Origin: Opitutales bacterium
Lineage (GTDB): Bacteria; Verrucomicrobiota; Verrucomicrobiia; Opitutales; UBA953
Reading direction: 5' to 3'
Assembly (NCBI GenBank): GCA_017935025.1
Contig: JAGBIL010000010.1
Location: 62,001 to 126,000 of the forward strand
Length of the DNA stretch: 64,000 nucleotides
Shown here: positions 1 through 9,353 of the stretch, piece by piece
Layout: each line of letters opens with the position of its first letter
How positions within the stretch are numbered: position 1 is the first letter of the stretch
Program-made: the position numbers and the translations under genes
Notes under the pieces: model-generated
What the model was told of the DNA's origin: nothing
Database searches by the model: none
What the model saw: the letters and a program-made list of their open reading frames with translations, nothing else

Positions 1-127
<127 letters not shown>

Positions 128-296
128 TCAACGCCTCCACGGGAACTCCGCGAAGACATTGGGTTTATGAAAATTCTTTTTCAAAAAAACGGCAAGAGAA
201 TTTTCCGTACTATTCTCTCCCTGCGACGCTTTTTTTGTATCGACGCATTTTTAAAATTATTCCATTTTCAACAAGTCTAAAAAAAAACGAAAAAAC

Positions 297-1193
297 ATGA
301 GAAATCCTAAAAAACTACTTAATAGCCTTGCCGTAATTTTTTCGCTGGCAATCTTTCCCGCCTGCGTCGCCAAGGAAATCCCGCTGAACGGACATCCGGA
401 AAGCGTCGTTGAGGATGACGATATTTTCTACGTCACCTGCATCGGAAATCAGATGACCCCGACCGACAAGGACGGAGACGGTTTCGTCGTCACGCTCAAT
501 CCCCGCGGAAGAATTCTTTCCGCAAACGCATTCCCGGGCGTTAAACTCGATGCCCCGAAAGGTGCGATTATCGAAAACGACATCCTTTACGTCGCCGATG
601 TCGATCGTATCGTCGGCATCAACCCGCGTATCGGTGCCGTCACACAGGTCATCGACTTCTCCAAGGAAGGCACGAAATACCTGAACGATCTCGCGGAATC
701 CGACGGCTGGCTTTACGTTTCCGCAACGGACATCAACAAAATCTTCCGCGTCAATCTGCGCAACGGAACTTACGAAGAAGTCGTCACGACCGAACCGCTA
801 AACGCCCCGAACGGCTTGGATATCGAAGACGGCGTACTCTACATTGCCGAGTACGCAACGGACGCAAACGGGAATCCTGCCGGAAAAATCAAAGCCGTAC
901 CGCTTCACGGAACCGGTCCGCGCCCCGTCACCGTGATTTACAACGTGCCCGGACAGTACGACGGAATCCTCGTCCGCGAGGAAGAAGATCTTTTCGACAA
1001 CGAAACCGATTATCTGTACTTCTCGGACTGGGCGGCAAACGGCAAGCCCGGCGTCGTGAAAAAGCTGAACTTGCGCACGCGCGAAGTCGAAAACGCAACA
1101 CGCATTCCCGCAAACGGTCCGGCGGATTTCATCATTGAAGACGGCGAGATCTGGCTTCCCGCAATGCTTGACCGAAAGCTCTACATCGACTAA
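297..1193 (+). CDS. Secreted SMP-30/gluconolactonase-like beta-propeller protein
   Basis: A 298-residue exported protein. Residues 1-25 form a signal peptide (basic start, hydrophobic stretch, then PACVAKE), which may be cleaved conventionally or lipidated at Cys23; the lipobox is imperfect (FPAC). The mature part consists of repeated strands with NGLDIEDGVLYIAEY-type blades, as in six-bladed SMP-30/NHL propellers that bind a metal and hydrolyse lactones or just bind ligands. No clear catalytic Asp/Glu set can be assigned by eye, so the substrate is unknown. It stands alone, divergent from gapA, and ends at a strong bidirectional terminator (1221-1260). Confidence 0.7.
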   Translation: MRNPKKLLNSLAVIFSLAIFPACVAKEIPLNGHPESVVEDDDIFYVTCIGNQMTPTDKDGDGFVVTLNPRGRILSANAFPGVKLDAPKGAIIENDILYVADVDRIVGINPRIGAVTQVIDFSKEGTKYLNDLAESDGWLYVSATDINKIFRVNLRNGTYEEVVTTEPLNAPNGLDIEDGVLYIAEYATDANGNPAGKIKAVPLHGTGPRPVTVIYNVPGQYDGILVREEEDLFDNETDYLYFSDWAANGKPGVVKKLNLRTREVENATRIPANGPADFIIEDGEIWLPAMLDRKLYID

Positions 1194-1220
1194 AAGGCGA
1201 TTCAGGGCAAACAAAACGCA

Positions 1221-1260
1221 AAAACGCGTTCCCGCAAATTTTCGGGAACGCGTTTTTGTT
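1221..1260. terminator. Bidirectional terminator built from an inverted CGGGAACG pair
   Basis: A 14-bp perfect stem (1221-1234 with 1243-1256) and 8-nt loop, flanked by A-run and T-run, lies between convergent genes. The stem contains CGTTCCCG and its complement, the recurring word of this genome. Confidence 0.9.
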
Positions 1261-1281
1261 TGCTCAAAAATTCCGCAATTT

Positions 1282-1932
1282 TTATTTCACGGAATCGGCG
1301 GGAACGAAATCAATGCTTGTAATCTCGATGCGCTTAACCGGCTTGCTCTTTTCGCGACCGGAGGAAACGCACGGTGTCGTGGCGATTTTTTCCAAAACAT
1401 CATCCCCTTTGACGACTTTTCCGAACGCCGTGTACTGTCCGTCGAGGAAGCGGGCATCGCCGTGGCAAATGAAGAACTGGCTTCCCGCACTGTCCGGATG
1501 CATCGCGCGCGCCATCGAAAGCACACCACGAACGTGTTGCTTTTTGTTAAATTCCGCCTTGACGGTGTAGCCGGGACCACCCGTTCCCCATTCGTGTTCA
1601 AGCGCTTTGTCCTTCGTTTTCGGATCGCCGCCCTGAATCATGAATCCGCTGATGATGCGGTGAAAGCAGGTGCCGTTGTAAAACCCGCTCTTGGCGAGTT
1701 TCTTGAAGTTTTCAACGGTTTTGGGAGCAACATCCGGCCAAAACTCGACCGCCATAGCGCCTTCCGTCGTATTGATCACTGCGACTTCTTTGATATCTTT
1801 ATTCATTGTGGGTTGTTTTTCTTGTGGAGATTGAACTTCCGCTTCCCGGAAAAGGTGGCACGCCGCAAGGCTCAACACGCCCGCAAGCAGAGCTCCCGGA
1901 AGAAACGTTTTCAAAAATCTGAAAAAAGTCAT
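1282..1932 (-). CDS. Lipoprotein peptidyl-prolyl cis-trans isomerase, cyclophilin type
   Basis: Cyclophilin that catalyses prolyl isomerisation in the periplasm. I start at the ATG at 1932 because it yields a good lipoprotein signal peptide with lipobox LAAC; a cytoplasmic start at MNKDIKE (1806) is a weaker option. The cyclophilin domain follows, with FHRIISGFMIQGGDP, AGSQFFICH and FLDGQYTAFGKVVKGDDVL, which carry the active-site Arg, Phe, Met, Gln and Phe residues. It converges on the propeller gene across the shared terminator, and its start side overlaps nothing after trimming. It is probably an outer-membrane or inner-membrane anchored folding helper. Confidence 0.9.
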   Translation of the reverse strand: MTFFRFLKTFLPGALLAGVLSLAACHLFREAEVQSPQEKQPTMNKDIKEVAVINTTEGAMAVEFWPDVAPKTVENFKKLAKSGFYNGTCFHRIISGFMIQGGDPKTKDKALEHEWGTGGPGYTVKAEFNKKQHVRGVLSMARAMHPDSAGSQFFICHGDARFLDGQYTAFGKVVKGDDVLEKIATTPCVSSGREKSKPVKRIEITSIDFVPADSVK

Positions 1933-2003
1933 GCGGAAAAGTTTAACAGGTTTCCGCAAAATTTCAATTTGCGTTCCCGTAGGCTTTTCCCAAAAATTCG
2001 TGC

Positions 2004-3299
2004 ATGGTTGCCCCGATTTTGCCCGAAGAGTTGCCGATTGCCGAAATCGGCTGGATGTTACTCGCAACCGCCTGCCTCGGCGGATTAGTCGGCATCGTTC
2101 GACAACGGCGCGGAACGACGACGGCGGGGATGCGCACGTTCGCGCTTTGGGCAGTGCTCGGGTTTGTTGCCATTCAATTTGAAAGACTGGGCATCCGCCA
2201 CTTTGTCATCGCCACGTTCTGCCTCCTGGGGCTTTTTTCCGCCGCGTTTCTGATTCGCGGGAAAAAACGCGTGCGCGAATCCGACCAATCCTCCTACGAA
2301 GCAAGTTTCGGACTGACAACAGCCGCCGCCTCACTCGCGATGTTTTCGGTCGGAATTTTAATGGGACTGAAAATGGCGCAGTACGCTGTCATGCTCGCCA
2401 TCGTCATCGCCGTCACGCTCAGTTCCCGCAACTGGACGGACAAATGGAGCGCGTCCATCACGGGAACGGACATTCGCGCCGGCTTGCAATTTGCCTGCCT
2501 GACGGGGATTTTGCTTCCTCTCGTTCCCGACCAAACGCTGTGGGGAATCCTCAATCCGTATTCCACATGGCTGATGGTCGTGCTGATTACCGGAGTCAAC
2601 TTTGTCGGCTATATCGCAATCCGCTGGCTCGGAGCCCGAGCGGGTGCGGCCGTTACAGGGCTCATCGGAGGCTTGGCATCGAGCACGGCGGTAACGCTCT
2701 CATTCAGCCGACGCAGCGTAGAGGAACCGGAAGATGGAGGCTCGTTTGCCGTCGCCATCATGCTGGCGCAACTTTCCATGGTATTGCGCCTCGTCGTGCT
2801 GATGTTCGTACTGAACGTCGCGCTCGGCAATTTCATGCTGATTCCGTGGTGCGTACTTCTCTTTGCCGGGCTCGCTGCCTGCGCCGCCGTTGCGTTTCGA
2901 CACAGCAACAAAGCGGAAGGGCATGTTCCCGTAATCAAAAATCCGCTCGATCTCGGCTCGGCGCTGAAATTCGGGTTACTCTACGCGGCTGTTGTCTTCC
3001 TGATTGAAGAAACGGGAACCGTTGCGGGAACGGGCTTCTTTGCCGTGAGCTTCCTTTCCGGGATTCCGGATACGGCGGCGGTCGTGATGTCGCTCTCCAA
3101 TCAGGCATCGCAAGCGGGCGGGCTCGTCTTCCCGCTTGCGACGCTCGGCGTTCTCGTCGGTGTGCTCGCCAACACGATCGTCAAATTCGTAATCGCACTC
3201 TTCATCGGGCGCGGAGCATTTCGCAAATACGTCAGTCTCGGCTTTGGTGCCATGATTTTCGCAAACGTCGCCCTCATTGCATGGTTTTCGTGCGCGTAA
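2004..3299 (+). CDS. MgtC/SapB and DUF4010 family membrane protein
   Basis: A 431-residue integral membrane protein with about a dozen hydrophobic segments. The N-terminal 130 residues match the MgtC/SapB pattern (GLVGIVRQRRGTTTAGMRTF), and the C-terminal part matches DUF4010 (GYIAIRWLGARAGAAVTGL followed by GGLASSTAVTLSFSRRS). MgtC proteins are linked to magnesium limitation and acid stress in pathogens, but the DUF4010 architecture has no settled function. The start at 2004 lies 71 bases upstream-divergent from the cyclophilin gene. Family assignment is firm; transport activity is inference. Confidence 0.85.
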   Translation: MVAPILPEELPIAEIGWMLLATACLGGLVGIVRQRRGTTTAGMRTFALWAVLGFVAIQFERLGIRHFVIATFCLLGLFSAAFLIRGKKRVRESDQSSYEASFGLTTAAASLAMFSVGILMGLKMAQYAVMLAIVIAVTLSSRNWTDKWSASITGTDIRAGLQFACLTGILLPLVPDQTLWGILNPYSTWLMVVLITGVNFVGYIAIRWLGARAGAAVTGLIGGLASSTAVTLSFSRRSVEEPEDGGSFAVAIMLAQLSMVLRLVVLMFVLNVALGNFMLIPWCVLLFAGLAACAAVAFRHSNKAEGHVPVIKNPLDLGSALKFGLLYAAVVFLIEETGTVAGTGFFAVSFLSGIPDTAAVVMSLSNQASQAGGLVFPLATLGVLVGVLANTIVKFVIALFIGRGAFRKYVSLGFGAMIFANVALIAWFSCA

Positions 3300-3374
3300 A
3301 TTTGCTTTCTGATTTTTTTCTCAAAATTCGCTTCACTCTTACAGGCAAGCAATTCACACTTGCGGGAACGTCTT

Positions 3375-3968
3375 ATGATAAGTCAGTCCAATGATCGAAT
3401 TTTGAAGCGCGACACGGAAGCGACGGTCGTGCCGTCCGGCGATTCCGCCCTCCTCCCTGCGGGAACGAAAGTCAACATTACGCACCGCCTCGGCGGAAAC
3501 TTTACGGTTGTTTGTGATGTCGGAATGTTCCGCATCCTGGGAAAGGATCACGATGCCTTGGACGAACCGGCACCGGAAACTGCAGAGCTCGCCAAAGGCG
3601 AAACCAACGCGTACGGCTCGTTCGGCACGGCGGAACATCCGGGCCACACGGGAGCGCCCGACGCAGACGCGATTTGGACGCAGCTCCATAATGTTTACGA
3701 CCCGGAAATTCCCGTCGACGTCGTCAACCTCGGTCTCATTTACAAACTCGAAGTCCTTCCGCTCGGCGACGACCGTTGGTGTGCGCAAATCGCGATGTCG
3801 CTCACCGCTCCCGGATGCGGCATGGGTCCTGTCATTGCCGAAGACGTGCGCAACCGCGCTCTCTCCGTCCCCGGAGTTCACGAAGCCCGAGTCGAAATCA
3901 TTTGGGAACCGCCGTGGACGCAGGACATGATTTCCGAAGAAGGAAAAATGGAACTCGGCCTGATTTAA
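3375..3968 (+). CDS. sufT: SufT-like iron-sulfur cluster assembly protein (MIP18/DUF59)
   Basis: Protein of the SufT family that helps deliver or mature Fe-S clusters in the SUF pathway. A variable N-terminal half precedes the MIP18 (DUF59) domain: LHNVYDPEIPVDVVNLGLIY, then LTAPGCGMG with the conserved Cys, then VPGVHEARVEIIWEPPWTQDMIS. Length (197 residues) fits SufT. I use the ATG at 3375; a TTG at 3360 would add five residues. No other suf genes are adjacent. The stop is six bases before birA, so the two probably form an operon. Confidence 0.87.
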   Translation: MISQSNDRILKRDTEATVVPSGDSALLPAGTKVNITHRLGGNFTVVCDVGMFRILGKDHDALDEPAPETAELAKGETNAYGSFGTAEHPGHTGAPDADAIWTQLHNVYDPEIPVDVVNLGLIYKLEVLPLGDDRWCAQIAMSLTAPGCGMGPVIAEDVRNRALSVPGVHEARVEIIWEPPWTQDMISEEGKMELGLI

Positions 3969-3974
3969 AGTCCG

Positions 3975-4802
3975 ATGCCCGTAATGTTTTTTCCGGAAAA
4001 AATTGACGCGGGAACGCTCTCCGCCCGACAAAAAGAAGTCGGCTCGAAGCTCCGTGTTTTTTGTATCGAAGAAACCGGAAGCACCAACTCGGACGTAGCA
4101 AAGATGCTCGCTTCGTCTGAGTGCACAACGGATTTTGCGCTCATCGCCAACGCTCAAATCTCCGGTCGCGGACGCATTCCCGGGCGCCGTTGGGTAAGCA
4201 CACCAGGAAATATTCTGCTCTCCTGCGGATTTCGCCCGCAGGAGCTCGCTCCCGCTCGCCTCGCCAATTTCACGCTTTGGTTCGGCATCGCCGTCGCGGA
4301 AATGCTTCGCGAAAAATTCGGCGTTCCCGCAAGCATCAAATGGCCGAACGACATTTTCTGCTCGGGAAAAAAAATGGCGGGAATGCTCACGGAAGCGCAT
4401 CTCGATTCACAGCGCGTGCGCGGCATCATTTTCGGAATCGGGCTAAACGTAAATCTCGACGGCAAAAATTTGCCGGAAGAAATTCGCGCGCGCGCAACCT
4501 CGCTCCGTGCCGAACGTGACGGGAACGCACTCGACATCAACCGTGTTTGCGCCGAATTGCTTTTCGCTCTCGAAAACGCTTACGAAAAATTTCTCGCGGG
4601 AACGCACACGAAGACTCTTCGCGAAAAATGGAACGCCTTTGACTGCCTCGCGGGAAAAAACGTTACTGCAATATTCGCCGAAGAAAAACTTTCCGGAAAC
4701 GCCTGCGGGATCGACGAACAAGGACGTATCCTAATAAAAGATACGGCGGGAACGCTTCATGCATTCTCCGCCGGAGATGTCTCTTTGAGCACAAAGCTCT
4801 AA
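3975..4802 (+). CDS. birA: Biotin--[acetyl-CoA-carboxylase] ligase, class I (no DNA-binding domain)
   Basis: Attaches biotin to the biotin carboxyl carrier protein of acetyl-CoA carboxylase through biotinyl-5'-AMP. The catalytic domain shows ETGSTN, the biotin/ATP loop GRGRIPGRRW, KWPNDIFCSGKKMAGML and GIGLNVN. At 275 residues, and with the catalytic domain starting almost at once, it lacks the N-terminal repressor helix-turn-helix of E. coli BirA, so it should not autoregulate biotin genes. The small SH3-like C-terminal domain is present. It lies six bases after sufT. Confidence 0.93.
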   Translation: MPVMFFPEKIDAGTLSARQKEVGSKLRVFCIEETGSTNSDVAKMLASSECTTDFALIANAQISGRGRIPGRRWVSTPGNILLSCGFRPQELAPARLANFTLWFGIAVAEMLREKFGVPASIKWPNDIFCSGKKMAGMLTEAHLDSQRVRGIIFGIGLNVNLDGKNLPEEIRARATSLRAERDGNALDINRVCAELLFALENAYEKFLAGTHTKTLREKWNAFDCLAGKNVTAIFAEEKLSGNACGIDEQGRILIKDTAGTLHAFSAGDVSLSTKL

Positions 4803-4894
4803 ACATCAGACATCAAGCACTCAGTTCAAAATTTTTCCTCCGGAAAAAATCTTAGCACATTCGCCTGATACTTGACGCCTAATGCCTTACGCCT
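4803..4894. repeat. AT-rich hairpin element of reiterated words between birA and serA
   Basis: Left words of the type ATCAGACATCAAGCACTCAG are mirrored by a right arm reading GCCTGATACTTGACGCC on the plus strand. The core has AAAAAATCTTAGCAC, shared with the elements at 10640-10766 and 59510-59665. It sits between convergent genes. Confidence 0.5.
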
Positions 4895-4895
4895 C

Positions 4896-6467
4896 TTAGA
4901 GCGTTACCGCAAACACATCGAGCGCTTTGATGAGCGTCGTAATCGCAGAAACCTGAGCCGACGTAACGGGTTTGTTCGTTTTGATGACAGCGAGCGTTTC
5001 TCCGACATCGTGGTCAATCGGCGCGGAAATATTTTCGATGTTGATTTCCGCGTCGGCGAGCACGCTCGCGATCCGCGCCAACACCCCCGGGCGGTCCGTG
5101 TAACGTACGAAAAGCAAGTGCCCGCGCAAGTCGAAATAAAGACTCTTAAATCCGTCAATTCGGGAAACAATCGGAACGTCTTCAGCAACGATTCCGCGCA
5201 CGCTCGCCGTGTGGTAACGACCGCTGCTCTCTGTGAAAATCTCAAGCGTAATCGAATCTTCTTCAACGTTCCCGCTGAGAGGTTCGCACGCTTTGTAGTC
5301 GATTCCGTGTTCCCGTAACGAAAGTTCGGCGGCGGGCGGAACGAGATTTTTTTCCGACTCAGGAAGCAAGCCTTCCTGGATTTTCGGCGTAAACCATTTG
5401 CGGAATTCCCGGAGACTTCCGGAGAAGGTGCAGTTCGCTTTGCGGATCGGGCGATTCCCGCTGACGAGGCGGGCAAGCGTTGCCAACATACGCGCAAGAC
5501 GGAGTTGCATCGGGTGCAAGCCCTGAGGCGTTTCCGCGTTGACGACGCAAGACGTGTCGCCGTTTTCAAAATACGCAATCGTTTCCTCCGCCGCACGTCT
5601 TGCCGCGTTGTAATTCGCTTCCTTCGTGCTCGCTCCGAGGTGCGGGAGAATCAAATCCGCGACGGCGGCGGACGGCTTTTCGCCTTCTGCGTCCTTCGGG
5701 TGAACGTCCGTTGCGTAGAGAATTTTTTTGCCCGCAGCCTTCATCGCAGCAAGCGCTTCTTCGTCCACCACCCCGTAGCGCGAACAGTTGACCAAAACCG
5801 CACCGTCTTTCATACGGGAAAGCAAATCCGTGGAAATCATCTTTTGCGTAGCGGCTCCGCCGGGAACGTGCAGCGAAATCACATCGGATTCTTCAAAAAT
5901 CTGCTCGAGCGGGACCGGACGCACGCCGATGTTGATGGCGCGTTGCTTAGCAAGAAAGTGGTCGTAGCCGAGAAGCGTCGGTTCAAAGCCCTGAAGCCGC
6001 TTTGCGAGCAGACGCCCGATGTTCCCGAGCCCGACGATCCCGACGGTCTTTTTCGTTAGCTCGCGCCCCATAAATTTCTTCTTTTCCCAGCGTCCCGCAC
6101 GCGTCGAGACATCGGCGGGAACGATGTGGCGAAACACAGCAAGCACCATCGCAACCACCTCCTCCGCAACGCCGTTGGCGTTCGCGCCCGGAGTGTTCAT
6201 CACGTCGATATTTTTTTTGCGGGCGTAAACAATGTCGATATTGTCAAAACCCGCACCGGCGCGCACGACGAGGCGCAATTTCGGTAGAGCATCGATGATT
6301 TCCGGAGTCACTTTTTCACTGCGAACAATGAGCACATTCGCATCCGGATGAGACGCAACAATTTCCGCGATTGAAATCTCGGAATTTTGAACCACTTCGT
6401 AGCCCTGCGCAGCGAGCGTCTTGGAGGCTACGCCGTCGAGCTTCGTCGGAATAAGAATTTTCTTCAT
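4896..6467 (-). CDS. serA: D-3-phosphoglycerate dehydrogenase
   Basis: First enzyme of serine synthesis, oxidising 3-phosphoglycerate to 3-phosphohydroxypyruvate. The 523-residue protein has the long form: substrate/NAD core with GIVGLGNIGRLLAKRL (about 140-155), a signature NCSRYGVVDEEAL that departs from the usual NCARGGIVDE, HLGAST, then an allosteric intervening domain and a C-terminal ACT domain (RPGVLARIASVLADAEINIE) for serine feedback. I use the ATG at 6467; the reading frame runs to a TTG at 6482. No serB or serC is adjacent. It diverges from the M3 peptidase gene. Confidence 0.95.
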   Translation of the reverse strand: MKKILIPTKLDGVASKTLAAQGYEVVQNSEISIAEIVASHPDANVLIVRSEKVTPEIIDALPKLRLVVRAGAGFDNIDIVYARKKNIDVMNTPGANANGVAEEVVAMVLAVFRHIVPADVSTRAGRWEKKKFMGRELTKKTVGIVGLGNIGRLLAKRLQGFEPTLLGYDHFLAKQRAINIGVRPVPLEQIFEESDVISLHVPGGAATQKMISTDLLSRMKDGAVLVNCSRYGVVDEEALAAMKAAGKKILYATDVHPKDAEGEKPSAAVADLILPHLGASTKEANYNAARRAAEETIAYFENGDTSCVVNAETPQGLHPMQLRLARMLATLARLVSGNRPIRKANCTFSGSLREFRKWFTPKIQEGLLPESEKNLVPPAAELSLREHGIDYKACEPLSGNVEEDSITLEIFTESSGRYHTASVRGIVAEDVPIVSRIDGFKSLYFDLRGHLLFVRYTDRPGVLARIASVLADAEINIENISAPIDHDVGETLAVIKTNKPVTSAQVSAITTLIKALDVFAVTL

Positions 6468-6522
6468 ATCAAATAAATTCAAAAAGGATGTAAAAGTGTA
6501 GAGCGCTTATAGAATCACAGTT

Positions 6523-6547
6523 TCGTTCCCGCGGGAACGATTTTTTT
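6523..6547 (+). other. Perfect 18-bp palindrome of two overlapping CGGGAACG words plus T-run
   Basis: TCGTTCCCGCGGGAACGA (6523-6540) is followed by seven T. It lies in the 5' region between divergent serA and the M3 peptidase. As RNA it could form a seven-pair stem with a CGCG loop, so it may act as a small terminator or attenuator ahead of 6635; this is not shown. Confidence 0.5.
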
Positions 6548-6634
6548 ATGAAAAAAACCTCCTGTCGCTTTCCATTTTTAAGTTGTTAAAAACTTCACCA
6601 AAACGATAGGATTCCGTCCTCAATTTTTCTGATT

Positions 6635-8887
6635 ATGAATACAAAAAACACCCTGATTCTTCTTTCCGGATTGGCTCTCTTGCCGTTTTTCACCGCGTGC
6701 TGCGCCTCGCCGGACAACTGCGCGCCCGCTCAAACGGAAATCGTCGGAATCGCTCCCGAAAACGAATGGGTCGCACATCCGTTTCTGAACCCTTCTCTGA
6801 ACATCGCGTGGTCCCAACTCACGCCGGACAAAATCGTTCCCGACATGACAATTGCCCTCGAACGCGCCCGCGCCAACATCGACAAAATCGCTTCGCTCCC
6901 GACGGATAAACCCGGAGCCCTCACCTACGACAACACCGTCGGCGCACTCTGGGAAAACGCCTCGGAATTCGACTTCGTTTGGGGAAAAGTTACACACCTC
7001 GAAAACGTTTGTATGTCTGAAGAATTCCGCAAAGCCTATGCGGAAATCCTCCCGAAAGTTTCCGAGTACGAAACCAAAACAGGCTTGGACGAACGCCTGT
7101 GGAAAGTCATCAAAGCCTACTCCGAAACCGAAGAGGCTAAAAATCTTCCGCCGCAAAAAGCGCGTTATCTGAAAAAAGTTTGCGACAGCTTCCGCGACGG
7201 CGGTGCCGACCTTCCCGCCGACAAAAAACGCGAACTCACGGAAATCGCCAAAGAACTCACGACCATCACGCAAAATTTCTCGCAAAACGTACTGGACGCC
7301 ACTAACGCGTGGAAAAAACTCGTTACCGACGAAGCTCTGCTTGCCGGACTTCCGCAGGCAAACAAGGACGCAGCTCTCGACGCGGCAAAAAAAGCCGGAT
7401 TGGCGACCGACGAAAAACCCGCCTGGCTCTTCACTCTTCAGCAAACCTCCTACGGGCCCGCGCTGAAATTCCTCGAAAACGAAGCTCTCCGTAAAGAAAT
7501 CTGGGAGGCGACGGACAAAATCTGCATCGGAGGCGAATTTGATAATTCGCAAAATATGCTCCGCATCCTCGAGCTCCGCCAACGCGAAGCCGAAATCCTC
7601 GGCGAAAAGAATTTTCCGGATTTATTGCTCAAACGCCGAATGGCGAAAAACGGCAAAACCGCACTCGATTTCGTCCAAAAACTCTACGCGCAAACCAAAA
7701 ACGCTTTCGACCGCGAATACGCCGAGCTGAAAAACTTCCGTAAACAGCACGACTCCGCGTACGACGGCAGCGATTTCGCCCCGTGGGATATCGCATTTTG
7801 GACGGAAAAAATGCGCCGCACGAACTACGCATTCGACTCCAACGCCGTTAAGCCCTACTTCCCCGAAAACGAAGTCATGAAAGGCTTGTTCGAGCTGACC
7901 GAACGCCTTTACAACGTCGATATCGTCGAAGAAAAATCCGTTTACATCGAACCCGGCTCCGGACAATCCGTTCCCGACGGAATGTTTGAAGTCTGGCATC
8001 CGGAAGTAAAATTCTACTCGCTCTACGACAAGGCAACGGGCAAAAAACTCGGCATTTTCTACACCGACTGGTTCCCGCGCGCATCCAAGCGCAACGGAGC
8101 GTGGATGAATCCCTGCTTCGCCGGCGACCGTTCCCGCGGAGAAATCAACTACGGTCTCGTTTGCGGCAACATGACCGCGCCGATCGGCGACGCTCCCGCG
8201 CTCTTCACGCACTACGACGTTACGACGATTTACCACGAATTCGGACACCTCATGCACCACCTGCTCGGAGATGCCGAAGTTCCCGCGCTCAACGGTACCA
8301 GCGTCGCGTGGGACTTCGTCGAGCTTCCCTCACAGCTCAACGAAAATTGGGTTTGGGAACCGGAGGTGCTCAACACGTTCGCCCGCCACTACCAAACCGG
8401 CGAAACGCTTCCCGCAGAGCTCATCGAAAAAATGACGCGCGCGCGCACCTTCCAGGGCGCCTACCAGCAGATGCGCCAGCTGAGCTTCGCCTACGTTGAT
8501 TTGTTCCTCCACATGAACGCAAAAGACGTGCTCAAAAGCGGGAAAAAACTCAACGATATCGGAATTGAAGTCACAAAAGATTTCTCGTGGAAACAATCGC
8601 CCGTGCCGAACACGAACCTTAACCGCTTCACGCACCTCTTCCGCAGTCCGGTCGGCTACGCCTCCGGTTACTATTCCTACAAATGGGCGGAAGCGCTCGA
8701 AGCCGACGCGTTCTTCTCCGTTTTCCGCAACCCCGACGGTTCGCTCAACTACGACAAGGGAATGGATTTCCGCAAGAAAATCCTCGAAAAAGGAGACACC
8801 GCAGACGCGGATCAGCTCTTCCGCGATTTCGTCGGGCGCGATCCCGATTGGAATGCCATCAACGTCCTCCACGGAATCAAAGACTAA
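6635..8887 (+). CDS. M3 family zinc metallopeptidase (oligopeptidase A / peptidyl-dipeptidase type), lipoprotein
   Basis: A 750-residue thimet-oligopeptidase-like enzyme that cleaves short peptides. The zinc site HEFGHLMHHLL lies at about residues 534-544, with the second ligand region downstream (WDFVELPSQLNENWVWEPEVL), both typical of M3A. The N-terminus is a lipoprotein signal (hydrophobic run ending TACC), so the enzyme is exported, unlike cytoplasmic OpdA/PrlC; this resembles periplasmic Dcp-type peptidases. It ends at a motif-based terminator. Peptide scavenging fits with the POT transporter at 20628, although they are not linked. Confidence 0.92.
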   Translation: MNTKNTLILLSGLALLPFFTACCASPDNCAPAQTEIVGIAPENEWVAHPFLNPSLNIAWSQLTPDKIVPDMTIALERARANIDKIASLPTDKPGALTYDNTVGALWENASEFDFVWGKVTHLENVCMSEEFRKAYAEILPKVSEYETKTGLDERLWKVIKAYSETEEAKNLPPQKARYLKKVCDSFRDGGADLPADKKRELTEIAKELTTITQNFSQNVLDATNAWKKLVTDEALLAGLPQANKDAALDAAKKAGLATDEKPAWLFTLQQTSYGPALKFLENEALRKEIWEATDKICIGGEFDNSQNMLRILELRQREAEILGEKNFPDLLLKRRMAKNGKTALDFVQKLYAQTKNAFDREYAELKNFRKQHDSAYDGSDFAPWDIAFWTEKMRRTNYAFDSNAVKPYFPENEVMKGLFELTERLYNVDIVEEKSVYIEPGSGQSVPDGMFEVWHPEVKFYSLYDKATGKKLGIFYTDWFPRASKRNGAWMNPCFAGDRSRGEINYGLVCGNMTAPIGDAPALFTHYDVTTIYHEFGHLMHHLLGDAEVPALNGTSVAWDFVELPSQLNENWVWEPEVLNTFARHYQTGETLPAELIEKMTRARTFQGAYQQMRQLSFAYVDLFLHMNAKDVLKSGKKLNDIGIEVTKDFSWKQSPVPNTNLNRFTHLFRSPVGYASGYYSYKWAEALEADAFFSVFRNPDGSLNYDKGMDFRKKILEKGDTADADQLFRDFVGRDPDWNAINVLHGIKD

Positions 8888-8896
8888 CGAAACAAC

Positions 8897-8937
8897 AAAA
8901 AAGGCGTTCCCGCGAGTTTGCGGGAACGCCTTTTTTA
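8897..8937 (+). terminator. Terminator built from an inverted GCGGGAACG pair
   Basis: Stem 8897-8913 with 8920-8936, six-base loop and T-run; the stem is two inverted copies of GCGGGAACGCC. It follows the M3 peptidase gene and is A/T flanked on both sides. Confidence 0.9.
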
Positions 8938-8979
8938 TTTCCGGAAGCCCGCTCCGGAAAAATCGTTGACGGGAACGAA

Positions 8980-8998
8980 GATAGGGGATACCCCTATC
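8980..8998. promoter_or_regulatory. CsoR-type operator dyad upstream of csoR
   Basis: Perfect inverted repeat GATAGGGG-ATA-CCCCTATC (8-bp arms, 3-bp spacer), ending 12 bases before the csoR start. A G-tract/C-tract dyad is the known operator form of CsoR/RcnR repressors. A TTGACG box lies just upstream at 8966-8971. The site suggests autoregulation and copper control of the genes to 12104. Confidence 0.8.
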
Positions 8999-9010
8999 CT
9001 GCGAAATCTC

Positions 9011-9307
9011 ATGAACACCCCGGAACATTCCCCTAAAACGCATTGTCGCACGGACGAAACGAAACGGAAACTTATCGCACGCCTGCGTCGCATCGAAGGC
9101 CAAACCCGAGCCCTTCAGCAAATGATTGCGGATGATCGCGCCTGCATAGATATTCTGCGACTCATAAATTCCGTCACGGGAGCGCTGCGCGGCGTTTGGT
9201 CGGAAGTACTCAACGACCACCTCAAAGGTTGCATCCGCGAATCGCTCGAACGCAAAGACACACACCTGCTCAACGAACTCACCGATCTGTTGAAAAAATC
9301 CCGCTAA
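9011..9307 (+). CDS. csoR: CsoR/RcnR-family metal-sensing repressor, probably copper
   Basis: A 98-residue all-helical repressor that releases DNA when it binds metal. The ATG at 9011 follows the operator dyad; a longer frame exists but would run through the operator. The motif set is RLRRIEGQTRAL (helix 1), a Cys in RACIDIL, then NDHLKGCI, giving the Cys-His-Cys ligand pattern of Cu(I)-sensing CsoR, not the His-rich pattern of nickel RcnR or the formaldehyde-sensing FrmR. It is followed in the same direction by the TolC-like and CusB-like genes, which are its likely targets. Confidence 0.9.
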   Translation: MNTPEHSPKTHCRTDETKRKLIARLRRIEGQTRALQQMIADDRACIDILRLINSVTGALRGVWSEVLNDHLKGCIRESLERKDTHLLNELTDLLKKSR

Positions 9308-9353
9308 CTCCACGCTCGCGGATCTTTATCTTTTTTTTTTCATTTCCTCAAAA